A stretch of DNA of 64,000 bases from Fluviicoccus keumensis (lineage in GTDB: Bacteria; Pseudomonadota; Gammaproteobacteria; Pseudomonadales; Moraxellaceae). Location of the stretch: positions 248,001 through 312,000 of the forward strand of contig NZ_SHKX01000013.1 in NCBI RefSeq assembly GCF_004217445.1, given 5' to 3'. This document shows positions 1 through 7,283 of this stretch, piece by piece (position 1 is the stretch's first letter; each line of letters starts with the position of its first letter). The notes under the pieces are model-generated. The model was given only the letters and a program-made list of their open reading frames with translations. It had not been told where the DNA came from and did no database searches. The position numbers and the translations under genes are program-made.

Positions 1-155
1 TGCACACCGTCAATATAATCAACAGTACTTTCAATCGATCCATTTCCCCGATAGAAAGTTGCTGTACCAGTAAATGGTTGACCAGAATAAATACACGTCT
101 GGTCATCCGCATATGACAAATCATCCGCATTAACAATCAGCTGAGCCATTATCAT
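1..155 (-). CDS. YwqK/MORN-like immunity gene, orphan copy (5' part only, cut by window edge)
   Basis: This is the start of a second copy of the immunity gene that follows the giant Rhs gene (6867-7283). The 155 bases here match positions 7129-7283 without a visible difference. It starts inside the stop codon of the orphan toxin tip (ATGA overlap), the same arrangement as in the main copy. Only about 51 residues are visible; they contain the GxPFTGTATFY type of strand pattern typical of MORN/YwqK-like proteins. The gene continues beyond the left edge, so whether it is complete is unknown. By analogy with B. subtilis YwqJ/YwqK, its product would bind and neutralise the deaminase tip in the cytoplasm. 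Confidence 0.7.
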   Translation of the reverse strand, partial: MIMAQLIVNADDLSYADDQTCIYSGQPFTGTATFYRGNGSIESTVDYIDGV

Positions 156-616
156 TTATCCGTTAGGGCATTCACGCCATGTGACAAATTTGAGCAATAA
201 CCACAACGCTGAGCTGGGCCAGCCGATTTAGTGAGCCAACGATTAACCATAAACATCTCACTTAAATCAATAGGAATACCTGCTGACTCTCTCGCCTGTA
301 AGGCTTTATTCAGCGCATGAATTTCTGCATGTGCGCCAGGGGTGCTATACGGCCAGCGAACACCTAACCCAGCAGCCTCCTCGCGCAAAGCAGTGATATT
401 CATCGTATTCGGAAGAGTTGAAACCCTATCAGCTAATAATGGGTGCAAGTCTTGTGGCAAAAACAGCTCGTTCTTACCTGAAAAGAACTCACCTGTTCTA
501 GCATCTTTGACCCCGGAAACCACAGGCCCTCTATAGCGACCTCTATATGTCGCTGCAGCCTCTCGGGTTTGGAGGCGTAAATCGCCATAAAAATCCTGCC
601 ACTCCGCCTTGCTCAT
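152..616 (-). CDS. Orphan Rhs tip: YwqJ-type deaminase toxin domain, second copy
   Basis: The 154-residue product is identical to the last 154 residues of the giant Rhs protein except for one change (His instead of Asn just after the second zinc cysteine; base 181 G versus base 7309 T). It carries the deaminase-fold signature: HAE at residues 96-98 (zinc ligand and catalytic glutamate) and CGYC at 138-141. The GPVVSGVKD and GKNELF segments fit the YwqJ family of polymorphic-toxin deaminases. The frame is closed by an in-frame stop a short way upstream of the repeat boundary, and no convincing Shine-Dalgarno precedes the ATG at 616. It therefore looks like a detached, probably poorly expressed tip, of the kind found beside rhs genes as a reservoir for tip exchange. 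The nucleic-acid substrate (DNA or RNA, C or A) cannot be told from sequence. Confidence 0.75.
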   Translation of the reverse strand: MSKAEWQDFYGDLRLQTREAAATYRGRYRGPVVSGVKDARTGEFFSGKNELFLPQDLHPLLADRVSTLPNTMNITALREEAAGLGVRWPYSTPGAHAEIHALNKALQARESAGIPIDLSEMFMVNRWLTKSAGPAQRCGYCSNLSHGVNALTDK

Positions 617-1125
617 TGTTCTAGAAGCAATTAAGTCGGCAGCCGTTGTATTGTTTGCAACATCAACTCCGCCCGACGCACCTCACCCTCCAGACGCACC
701 CAACCCCTTGATAGTCATCGCCTTTTAGACGCTTTTCCCACCCCGTTACGACTGCCGCCTATTGTGCCCCCAGACGCGCTTTTTGACCAGTGCTTTTCCG
801 GCGACGACGGGACGGACGGGGCGAGGCGGTCCCGCCCGCCGGCCGGCCGGACTCTCCCCGCCTCGTCCCGGCCGGCACGGCGTCCACGCGCGGCCGCGAT
901 GGCGGCAGAACCCCGGCTGGGTTCCGCGCGTAAGGTGATGATGGTGCTGACGGAGGGGCTTTTCCCCGGTAGAAGCCCGGGGCGGTGACGGGCGGGAACG
1001 CAGGCCCCCAAGGGCCGAAGCCGCCCGGCGCCGACACGGGCCAGCACCTTCCGCCTTTGCTTTGGCTCTTTCCCGGTAAAGCTTTTAAAGACGCGGCGGA
1101 GCCGCAGCCCTAGAGCGCCCACGCT

Positions 1126-1153
1126 ATTTAAGATAATGCCCATTATGCGGCGA
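1126..1153 (-). other. dif-like Xer recombination site, inverted (left arm of hairpin)
   Basis: Read on the minus strand, this 28-bp site has an XerC-like arm (7 of 11 bases as in E. coli dif GGTGCGCATAA), a 6-bp centre, and an XerD-like arm matching 10 of 11 bases of TTATGTTAAAT. It faces the second dif-like site at 1204-1233 in inverted orientation. The comparison is to the E. coli dif sequence from general knowledge; the host dif is not in the window. Confidence 0.6.
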
Positions 1154-1162
1154 AGCGGACAG

Positions 1163-1204
1163 CGTTGGGGGGACGTTGCGCTTTTTGGCAACGTGCCCCC
1201 AACG
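1163..1204. repeat. Inner hairpin between the two dif-like sites
   Basis: The stem has an outer helix (CGTTGGGGG at 1163-1171 with CCCCCAACG at 1196-1204) and an inner helix (ACGTTGC at 1173-1179 with GCAACGT at 1188-1194). They are separated by one G-G mismatch and close on an 8-base loop. Stacked on the paired dif-like arms it makes one long cruciform or single-strand hairpin spanning 1126-1233. Confidence 0.8.
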
Positions 1205-1233
1205 ATGCGCATAATTCCCGCATTATGTTAACG
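1204..1233 (+). other. dif-like Xer recombination site (right arm of hairpin)
   Basis: Bases 1204-1214 match the E. coli XerC arm GGTGCGCATAA at 10 of 11 positions. Bases 1223-1233 match the XerD arm TTATGTTAAAT at 9 of 11. The centre is 8 bp instead of 6, as in plasmid cer-type sites. Bases 1208-1226 pair with 1133-1149, so the top strand can fold into a dif-like duplex with a bulged centre. Confidence 0.65.
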
Positions 1234-1543
1234 CGAAGCGCGCGCGGTCAGCGCGATTGCGGGGGCGCGGTGAAGCCCCGCAGCCCGGGGCGGCGACGAG
1301 TGCGCCACAAGCGCACGTGGGAGCGGGGTTGGGAAGCATGGTGCAAGGGGGCGCGTGAAGGACGGGCGCGGGGCTTGCCTCAGGCCTTGCACGGGGTGTG
1401 AACGGCGGGATACGGGCGCAACCCGTGCGGGGCGATGCAAGACCCGTGAACGGCCTTGACGCGCAACCGCGCCGCCTTATTGCTCTTTATCGGTGTCGGC
1501 GCTGGAGAGGTCGGCGGGAGTCGGGGTGGCTGGCTGTCGAGGG

Positions 1544-2623
1544 TCAGCCTTCCTCAGCCGCTTCAGCGGCTAAGGCGGTAAACAGCGCGCTTTCCGTGGC
1601 CTCGGGCTCGTCCGGGTCCAGGCTCCGGGGCATGGCCAGGCGGCTCAGCCGTGCCGGGTGCGTCAGTGTGTGGATCTCCTTCAGCTTGGCAATGCTTACC
1701 TGCGTGTACATCTCGGTGGTGCTCAGGCACACGTGCCCGAGCATCGCCTGGATGAAGCGGATGTCCGCGCCGTTCTCCAGCATCAGCGTCGCCATCGTGT
1801 GCCGGAACAGGTGGCACGCGCCTTTCTTGCCGATCTTCGATTGCTCGATGTAGCCCCGCGCCAGCGTCGTCAGGTTGTTCGGGCTCATACCCTCGCCGGT
1901 ACGCGTCAGGAACAGCACGCCCTCGTCCCGCCCGGCGACGAAGGCCGGGCGCACGTCGGCGCGGTATTTCTCCACCCAGGCGGCGGCGCGCTCGCCGATC
2001 GGGATCATCCGGTCTTTCTTGCCCTTGCCCTGCCGCACGATCAGCGTGCCGCGCTCCGGGTCAATATCCTGCACCTTGAGGTTGACCAGTTCGCTGCGGC
2101 GGATGCCGGTGCTGTACAGCACTTCCAGGATGGCGCGGTCACGCAGGCCCAGCGCTTCGCCGGTGTCCGGCTGGTTGAGCACGGTTTCGGCTTCGCGTTC
2201 ACTGAGGATGGCTTTCGGCAGCCGCTTTTCCAGTTTCGGCAGTTCCAGGTCGCTGGCCGGGTTGGTCAGGATGTGGTTGCGCCGCGCCAGCCATTTGAAC
2301 CAGGTGCGGATAGCCACAATGCGGTTGTACTGGCTGCGGAAGCTCAGCGGGTCGCCGTTTTTCTTGCGGGTGTGGTACAGGTGCCGCTGGTAGCGTTCCA
2401 GCATCGGTTTGGTGATCTCGGTCGGGCGCAGCACGCCGCGCTGGCCGCACCAGTCGAGCAGCGAGCACAGGAACAGTTCGCGGCCGACCAGCGTTTGCTC
2501 CGAGTAGTTGCGTTCGCGCAGCCAGGCCAAGTATGCCTGCATCAGCGCGTACAGGCCCAGCGGGTCGGCCAGGTCGGGGATGTGCGGGAACTGCTCCGCC
2601 AAGGTCTGTTTCGGGGCGGGCAT
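1544..2623 (-). CDS. Xer-type tyrosine recombinase/integrase
   Basis: The 359-residue protein has an N-terminal SAM-like core-binding domain (about residues 22-115) and a C-terminal tyrosine recombinase catalytic domain. Visible catalytic residues are Arg175 in TGIRRSELV, a lysine in GKGKKDR (about 200-205), His271 and Arg274 in HLFRH, His297 in LGH, and nucleophile Tyr306 in EMYTQV. It ends with a roughly 40-residue acidic tail not needed for the family. It starts 2 bp after the stop of the primase gene, so the two are very likely co-translated. Its stop lies about 310 bp from the inverted dif-like sites, which makes those sites its natural candidate substrate, alone or with host XerC/XerD. 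It is longer than housekeeping XerC/XerD (about 300 residues) and is more likely an element-borne relative than the chromosome-dimer resolvase. Confidence 0.88.
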   Translation of the reverse strand: MPAPKQTLAEQFPHIPDLADPLGLYALMQAYLAWLRERNYSEQTLVGRELFLCSLLDWCGQRGVLRPTEITKPMLERYQRHLYHTRKKNGDPLSFRSQYNRIVAIRTWFKWLARRNHILTNPASDLELPKLEKRLPKAILSEREAETVLNQPDTGEALGLRDRAILEVLYSTGIRRSELVNLKVQDIDPERGTLIVRQGKGKKDRMIPIGERAAAWVEKYRADVRPAFVAGRDEGVLFLTRTGEGMSPNNLTTLARGYIEQSKIGKKGACHLFRHTMATLMLENGADIRFIQAMLGHVCLSTTEMYTQVSIAKLKEIHTLTHPARLSRLAMPRSLDPDEPEATESALFTALAAEAAEEG

Positions 2624-2625
2624 GG

Positions 2626-5600
2626 TCAGGCCTCCGGCGCGGGGTGAAGCACGGTACGGTACGACGCGCCGTTGCGGTGGACGTGAGGCGCGTTTTCAGT
2701 GTCATCGTCGGCTTGTTGACGTGATGGCTTGCCACCCAATGCTTTGACGGTGATTTCCACCTCCCGACCCGTGGCCGACTCCGTGCCGACTTGGGGCCGA
2801 CCCGACCCCGACAGGTGGGCGACCGGCCCCGACTTCTTGGCGTCGTACTCCGCCCGCAGGCTGTCCACGTCGATCAGCCCGAGCAGGAAGGCGTCGCCCT
2901 GTTGCCCTTCGCCCTGGTACAGCAGTTCGTATTCCATGCTCTGCCCGCGTTTGCCGCGATGCACCAGCAGGTATTCCATTTCCTCCAGTCGCCCCAGATG
3001 CACCTTGAGCTGGGTATTGCCCCAGCCCGTGCCGTCGCGCACCTCCTTGCGGCTAAAGCGGTAATCCTTCGGGGCCAGGTTCTGCCGTCGGCATTCGGCC
3101 CGCACCTGTTCGCTGATCTGCGTCAGCAGCTTGCGTGTCTGCGGCGGCAACTCGTCCAGCGTCCGCCCCAGCACCGCGTGCGCCAGCCGGTTCGCCAGCG
3201 CCAGGTCGGCCAGCGTCACTTCGACGTATTCGACCACCACCCCGCCCGGGCACAGTTCCCGTTTCACCGGCCGCTGGTGCTGGTGCAACAGGGCGATGGC
3301 GTCGATCAGGGCGAGGTATTTTTCATGGTCGCGCCGGGTGCGCGTCTTGTCGCTGAGGAAGGTCAGCCGTTCCGCCCACGGGTTGACCACTTTCAGCGGT
3401 CGCAGCAGGCGCTGGGCGTTCTGGTGCAGGCGGGTCAGTTGCTCGCGTTCCGCACCGGCGCGCAGCCCGTCCAGCGTGCGCCGGCGGCGCTGCTCGGCGT
3501 GGATCGCCTGCGTCTGTTCCCGGCTTTCGTCCACCGACAGCACCAGACAGCGGTTCAGCAGTTCTTCGTCCAGGTCGATGGCGGTGGTGGTGCTGAACAG
3601 CATCACCGGCCCTTCCACCCGATACTCCTGCGTTTCCAGGTTGCCGGTGACGGCGTTCTTGCCGGTGCTGGCGATGCTGACTTCGCCTTCCGATTGCAGC
3701 AGCTTCAGCGCGTAGCTGGCGTTGTGCGCGCCCTCTTCTTCGCTGATGGCGAGGATCTTGTGCTTTAAATCCTTGTCGCCAAGGTAGTACAGGCTTTGCC
3801 CGGTCATCGCTGAGTATTGCACCCGTTCTTCCTCCGGCATGAAGCGCAGCACGGCGTCCATCAGCGACGACTTGCCCGCCGCGCTGGAGCTTTGCACCAG
3901 CACCGCCAGCGGCCGGTCGAGCTTGCGCGAGACGGCGGCCAGGTAGGCCACTTGCTTGTTGGCTTCCTCGCCGACCACGCCGCAGCGCCCGAAGTCGGCC
4001 AGCACCCGCGCCATCAGGTCGGGGGCTTTCAGCAAGGCCAGCGCGGCTTTCAGCTCAAGGTCGGTCATCGTCGGGGCTTTGTCGTCCTTGGCCAGCGTGC
4101 CGCGTATCAACTGGTCTTGCAGTTCTTCCAGTTTCAGCAGCACCGCGCCCAGGTCGGCCTTGAGGATGTTTTCCGGCAGCGCCAGTTCCTGCGACGCCTG
4201 CTTCAGGTACGCCGCCCGCGCGCGGGCGCTGTACAGGTCGAGCGTGTCGACGTGGAACGCTCCCGGCATCCTGCCTCCCGCGTCATTCGTGCATCCCTGC
4301 ACAGCAACGCCAGCGCCCTGTTTGACCAACACATTGACCTTAAGCAGTTCCGGGCTGAGGTTTTTCGCCAGCCCGCGCACCCGGTAGTGGCGGTCGTCGA
4401 AGCGCAGCGTGATTTCGTGTTCGCTGGCGTCGGTCGGGATGTCCACCACAGTGACGGCCGGGGCTTCGGGCGAGGTTGAGGGGGAAGGCTCGGCGGCGAT
4501 TTCAGCGGCTAAAGAAGAAGGTTCAGGAACAGGCTCCGGCCGTGCGCGCTGCCCGTTGCTCATCCATTCGGCGGTTCTCAACACCATGCCCAGACTCTGC
4601 TGCGCCGGACTGACTTTCAAGGCGTACTCATTGGCGTCCATGCCTTTCGGGAAGCGCACCCGGTAGGCGTCGATGCCGACGGCGTTGAGCTGGGCGGCGA
4701 CCCGCTCCGCGCCCGCCTCTCCGGCGCTGTCGCGGTCGAAGGCGATCTTGACCCGCTCCACCCCTTCCGCCTGCAGGGCCGCCAGCAGTTCGTCGGTGAA
4801 GCCGTTGACGCCGTAAGCCGTGGTGACGCTCTTGAACCCGGCGCACCAGAAGGTCATGGCGTCGATCAGGGCTTCGCAGAGGATGACCTCGGTCGCGCCG
4901 CGCAGACCGTCGCGGTTCCAGACTCCGCGCTGCGGCCCGGCCAGGTACAGGTGCAAGGGCGTGCCCGCCCGCAGGTTGTCCAGAAGCTTGCGGCCGTAGA
5001 GTTGCACCACCTGTCCGGCGTCATCGAACAGGGGCACGACCAGCGAGCCGTTCAGGTGTTCGTGGCCGCTGTCACGCAACACGCCCAGGGCTTGCAGACG
5101 GCCGCGCTGTTCGGCTCCGGCCTGCCGGTTTTTATTGGGCAGGCGGTAGGCCAGGGTGCGGTTGGCGTAACCGAGCTTGAAGGTGTCGATCAGGTCGGGA
5201 TGGTTCAGGCCGCGTTTGGCGAGATAGGCCAAGGCTTCGGGGGATTGGGTTAGCGTCTCATGGTAGAAGTCGGCAACCTGACCCAGCAGGTCGGTGTCGT
5301 CACCGCTCAAGGCCAGCGGCGACGCCAGTTTCGGCACCGTGGCCCGTTTGATGATGGCCGGTTCGGTGGCAGGCGCAGCGGATTCAGCGGCTAAGTGAGG
5401 AAGTTCGTGGCGCAGTAACTCGACGGCGTGCCGGAAGCTGACGCCCTCGCTTTTCATCACCCAGTCGATCACCGAGCCGCCGACATTGCACGCGCCCAGG
5501 CAGTGCCACAGGTTCGTGGCCGGGCTGACCACCAGCGACGGGGTGCGGTCGTCGTGGAACGGGCACCGGCCCAGCCAGTCCTTGCCCTGCCGTTTCAAGG

Positions 5601-5682
5601 CGATGCCCTTCGCTTCAACCAGCCGCACCAGCGACACGTCCTGTTTTAGCCGCTCGATCTGTTCTTCCGGGATGCGCGCCAT
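2626..5682 (-). CDS. CHC2 zinc-finger/Toprim primase with C-terminal P-loop helicase-like domain
   Basis: The 1018-residue replication protein begins with a DnaG-type CHC2 zinc finger (Cys40, His43, Cys61, Cys65). A Toprim domain follows at about residues 245-360, with the acidic residues of CEALIDA and FDRDSAG. After a proline/alanine/glutamate-rich linker (about 390-420), the C-terminal half has a Walker A-like SSAAGKSS followed by an AAA+/SF3-like region and a basic winged-helix-like end. Primase-helicase fusions of this kind are typical of satellites, plasmids and integrative elements, so the element may replicate autonomously. The start at 5682 has a good AGGAGA ribosome site about 8 bases upstream. 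The gene is the first of an operon with the recombinase. Confidence 0.85.
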   Translation of the reverse strand: MARIPEEQIERLKQDVSLVRLVEAKGIALKRQGKDWLGRCPFHDDRTPSLVVSPATNLWHCLGACNVGGSVIDWVMKSEGVSFRHAVELLRHELPHLAAESAAPATEPAIIKRATVPKLASPLALSGDDTDLLGQVADFYHETLTQSPEALAYLAKRGLNHPDLIDTFKLGYANRTLAYRLPNKNRQAGAEQRGRLQALGVLRDSGHEHLNGSLVVPLFDDAGQVVQLYGRKLLDNLRAGTPLHLYLAGPQRGVWNRDGLRGATEVILCEALIDAMTFWCAGFKSVTTAYGVNGFTDELLAALQAEGVERVKIAFDRDSAGEAGAERVAAQLNAVGIDAYRVRFPKGMDANEYALKVSPAQQSLGMVLRTAEWMSNGQRARPEPVPEPSSLAAEIAAEPSPSTSPEAPAVTVVDIPTDASEHEITLRFDDRHYRVRGLAKNLSPELLKVNVLVKQGAGVAVQGCTNDAGGRMPGAFHVDTLDLYSARARAAYLKQASQELALPENILKADLGAVLLKLEELQDQLIRGTLAKDDKAPTMTDLELKAALALLKAPDLMARVLADFGRCGVVGEEANKQVAYLAAVSRKLDRPLAVLVQSSSAAGKSSLMDAVLRFMPEEERVQYSAMTGQSLYYLGDKDLKHKILAISEEEGAHNASYALKLLQSEGEVSIASTGKNAVTGNLETQEYRVEGPVMLFSTTTAIDLDEELLNRCLVLSVDESREQTQAIHAEQRRRRTLDGLRAGAEREQLTRLHQNAQRLLRPLKVVNPWAERLTFLSDKTRTRRDHEKYLALIDAIALLHQHQRPVKRELCPGGVVVEYVEVTLADLALANRLAHAVLGRTLDELPPQTRKLLTQISEQVRAECRRQNLAPKDYRFSRKEVRDGTGWGNTQLKVHLGRLEEMEYLLVHRGKRGQSMEYELLYQGEGQQGDAFLLGLIDVDSLRAEYDAKKSGPVAHLSGSGRPQVGTESATGREVEITVKALGGKPSRQQADDDTENAPHVHRNGASYRTVLHPAPEA

Positions 5683-5701
5683 AGCCGGTTCTCCTAAAAT
5701 C

Positions 5702-5756
5702 TTGTCAATACCACGTATATGTTTTATTATGGCACATAGTTGTGTGCTAACGTCAA
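5702..5756. promoter_or_regulatory. Divergent promoters with shared operator (primase operon / XRE repressor)
   Basis: On the plus strand TTGTCA (5702-5707), a 17-bp spacer and TATTAT (5725-5730) form a good sigma-70 promoter for the XRE gene. On the minus strand TTGACG (5756-5751) and CATAAT (5731-5726), with a longer 19-bp spacer, can serve the primase operon. Between them lies an inverted repeat GCACA-6-TGTGC (5732-5747). It sits just downstream of the plus -10 box and inside the minus promoter, the expected place for a repressor that controls both directions, as in phage lysogeny switches. Confidence 0.6.
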
Positions 5757-5783
5757 GAGACGATTTGAGGAGGGCTTAGAATC

Positions 5784-6179
5784 ATGCGCAGTTCCCTGAC
5801 CGTGTGGTTAACCATGTCCCTGCCTGCCCGTTTGATCGCCTTGCGTAAAGAGCGCGGCCTGTCGCAACAGGCAATGGCGGATGCCATTGGCATTCACGCC
5901 AACAGTTGGAAGAAGTACGAGACCGGCCAAGCGCAGCCGTCGCTGGACGTGTTGAAGAAGATCGCCGTGGCCCTGCATGTCAGTACGGACTTCTTGCTGT
6001 TTAATGAACATGAACGTGGGCCGGACGATGATCTGCGCTTGCAGTTCGAGGCGGTCAGTGACTTGCCGCCCGCCGAGCAGTCGGTGGTGAAGGAAGTGTT
6101 GGAGAGCCTGATTATCAAGTACCAGGCACGGCGTTGGGATTCGGCCAGAACGGCGGCCAATAACCCACAAGCCATTTAG
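5784..6179 (+). CDS. XRE-family helix-turn-helix repressor
   Basis: The 131-residue protein has a Cro/CI-type HTH at about residues 13-70: ARLIALRKERGLSQQAMADA, then a recognition helix and a conserved YETGQAQPS turn. The short C-terminal part is helical and probably dimerises. The start at 5784 is supported by GAGGAGG 10 bases upstream; an internal ATG at 5814 would still leave the whole HTH. It is divergent from the primase/recombinase operon and is probably its repressor, acting on the inverted repeat at 5732-5747. Endonuclease V follows 17 bp downstream on the same strand. Confidence 0.85.
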   Translation: MRSSLTVWLTMSLPARLIALRKERGLSQQAMADAIGIHANSWKKYETGQAQPSLDVLKKIAVALHVSTDFLLFNEHERGPDDDLRLQFEAVSDLPPAEQSVVKEVLESLIIKYQARRWDSARTAANNPQAI

Positions 6180-6196
6180 CCGCTAAGGATAGCCGC

Positions 6197-6946
6197 ATGA
6201 AGCCGCAAGTAATTACGCACCCCTGGAGTCTGAGCGAAGAGCAAGCCCTACAGCTTCAACAAGAGCTGGCTGCCAAAGTCATTAAAGAAGATAGGCTTGG
6301 TGAGGTTAAAAGCATTGCGGGCGTTGATGTTGCCTATGATAAAGACAGTGACAAACTCATCGCCGCTGTCGTTGTGCTTGATGCAACAACACTGGAAGTT
6401 ATTGAGCAATCCAGCGCGGAAGACGTGGCTCAATTCCCTTATATTCCCGGCCTATTTTCATTTCGAGAACTCCCTCCGATTATCGAAGCTTTAAAAAAGC
6501 TCCAAGTCACACCAGATTTGATTGTGTGTGATGGGCAAGGAATTGCACATCCAAGACGCTTTGGCCTGGCGTGCCATTTGGGAGTTATTTTTGATATTCC
6601 GACCATCGGCTGTGGTAAGACCCGCTTAATTGGCGAGCATTGCGAACCAGATAATGCTAGAGGCTCTACTGTGCCCCTACTGGATAATGGTGAAGTGATT
6701 GGCAGTGTGCTGAGAACCCAAGATGGCATCAGGCCAGTTTATGTCTCAACTGGCCACCGCATTTCTTTAGCAACAGCCTGCCAATGGGTGTTAAAGCTTT
6801 GCATTAAATATAGACTACCTGAGACAACCAGAAAGACTGATCACGAAGTCCGCAAGCAAATGAAGATCAGGTGTTCAGGAGACTCTCCCTCATCGCCTTT
6901 AACACTTTGTAATTTGGATCATTCGCTTCTAGAGAGTAAGTTGTAG
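6197..6946 (+). CDS. nfi: Endonuclease V (deoxyinosine 3' endonuclease)
   Basis: The 249-residue protein keeps the endonuclease V signatures: catalytic Asp44 in GVDVAY, the strand-separating wedge PYIPG (81-85), Glu91 in FSFRELP, Asp112 in VCDGQGIAHPRRFGLA and His187 in STGHRISL. The family cuts one phosphodiester 3' of deaminated adenine (inosine), starting repair. Normal sequence ends around RLPETTR plus about a dozen residues. Residues 224-249 are translated from the antisense strand of the immunity gene, so the native 3' end seems to have been replaced at a junction near 6867. It is AT-richer than the XRE gene 17 bp upstream. Lying tail-to-tail with the immunity gene of a deaminase toxin, it may have been kept for repair of deaminated DNA; that is inference. 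Confidence 0.88.
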   Translation: MKPQVITHPWSLSEEQALQLQQELAAKVIKEDRLGEVKSIAGVDVAYDKDSDKLIAAVVVLDATTLEVIEQSSAEDVAQFPYIPGLFSFRELPPIIEALKKLQVTPDLIVCDGQGIAHPRRFGLACHLGVIFDIPTIGCGKTRLIGEHCEPDNARGSTVPLLDNGEVIGSVLRTQDGIRPVYVSTGHRISLATACQWVLKLCIKYRLPETTRKTDHEVRKQMKIRCSGDSPSSPLTLCNLDHSLLESKL

Positions 6947-7283
6947 CCAACACATCGCCTCCAACCAACTCCTGTCTCAGCGTGCAAATGCCAAACTCGA
7001 AAGTCTCCTCACGATCAATTTTTCCTGTAGCCGAGTAGTGTTTTACAAGACCGTGAAAGGCTCCATTTTTAACTTGCGCATCCATAACAAGCTTTCCCTG
7101 TTCATTCCAGTCTCTGACGTACCCACATTGCACACCGTCAATATAATCAACAGTACTTTCAATCGATCCATTTCCCCGATAGAAAGTTGCTGTACCAGTA
7201 AATGGTTGACCAGAATAAATACACGTCTGGTCATCCGCATATGACAAATCATCCGCATTAACAATCAGCTGAGCCATTATCAT
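6867..7283 (-). CDS. YwqK/MORN-repeat-like immunity protein for the deaminase tip
   Basis: The 138-residue protein is built of short beta-hairpin repeats (GQPFTGTATFY, GVQCGYVRDWNEQGKLV and GAFHGLVKHYSATGKI type), as in YwqK-family antitoxins with MORN-like repeats. In B. subtilis YwqK is the cognate antidote of the YwqJ deaminase toxin, and the tip encoded just upstream is YwqJ-like, so assignment by family and position agrees. Its ATG overlaps the stop of the giant Rhs gene (ATGA), giving translational coupling; a second ATG two codons later is an alternative start. The 3' end overlaps the endonuclease V gene tail-to-tail by 80 bp. Confidence 0.8.
   Translation of the reverse strand: MIMAQLIVNADDLSYADDQTCIYSGQPFTGTATFYRGNGSIESTVDYIDGVQCGYVRDWNEQGKLVMDAQVKNGAFHGLVKHYSATGKIDREETFEFGICTLRQELVGGDVLATTYSLEANDPNYKVLKAMRESLLNT

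Larger units (their letters stand above)
1..663. repeat. Direct repeat, copy A (toxin tip plus immunity start)
   Basis: Positions 1-663 align with 7129-7791 at a constant offset of 7128. I see one mismatch (181 G versus 7309 T). Identity stops at 664, inside the codons just before the tip. The left limit lies outside the window. The repeat flanks the primase/recombinase element in direct orientation. Confidence 0.95.
664..1543. other. GC-rich non-coding stretch between orphan tip and recombinase
   Basis: No convincing gene is seen here; the open frames lack family resemblance and are explained by high GC. The stretch holds several GC-rich inverted repeats (for example around 835-885 and 955-1030) and the long dif-like palindrome at 1126-1233. 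It could contain the replication or recombination functions of the element encoded at 1544-6179, but no iteron set or origin motif could be identified by eye. Confidence 0.6.

Noticed and set aside
715..1212. Minus-strand open frame of 165 codons
   Set aside because: Low-complexity Arg/Ala/Pro composition, no ribosome site or family likeness; it reads through the dif-like hairpin and is a product of high GC.
1126..1233. Integron attC site
   Set aside because: The palindrome and nearby tyrosine recombinase suggested an integron, but the arms match Xer dif arms much better than the attC core (GTTRRRY/RYYYAAC), the recombinase shows no integron-specific insertion that I can see, and no cassette array follows.
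5702..5756. A further dif-like site for the right end of the element
   Set aside because: A CCATAAT stretch resembles part of an XerC arm, but it needs a one-base gap and the XerD side does not match; promoter and operator motifs explain the sequence.
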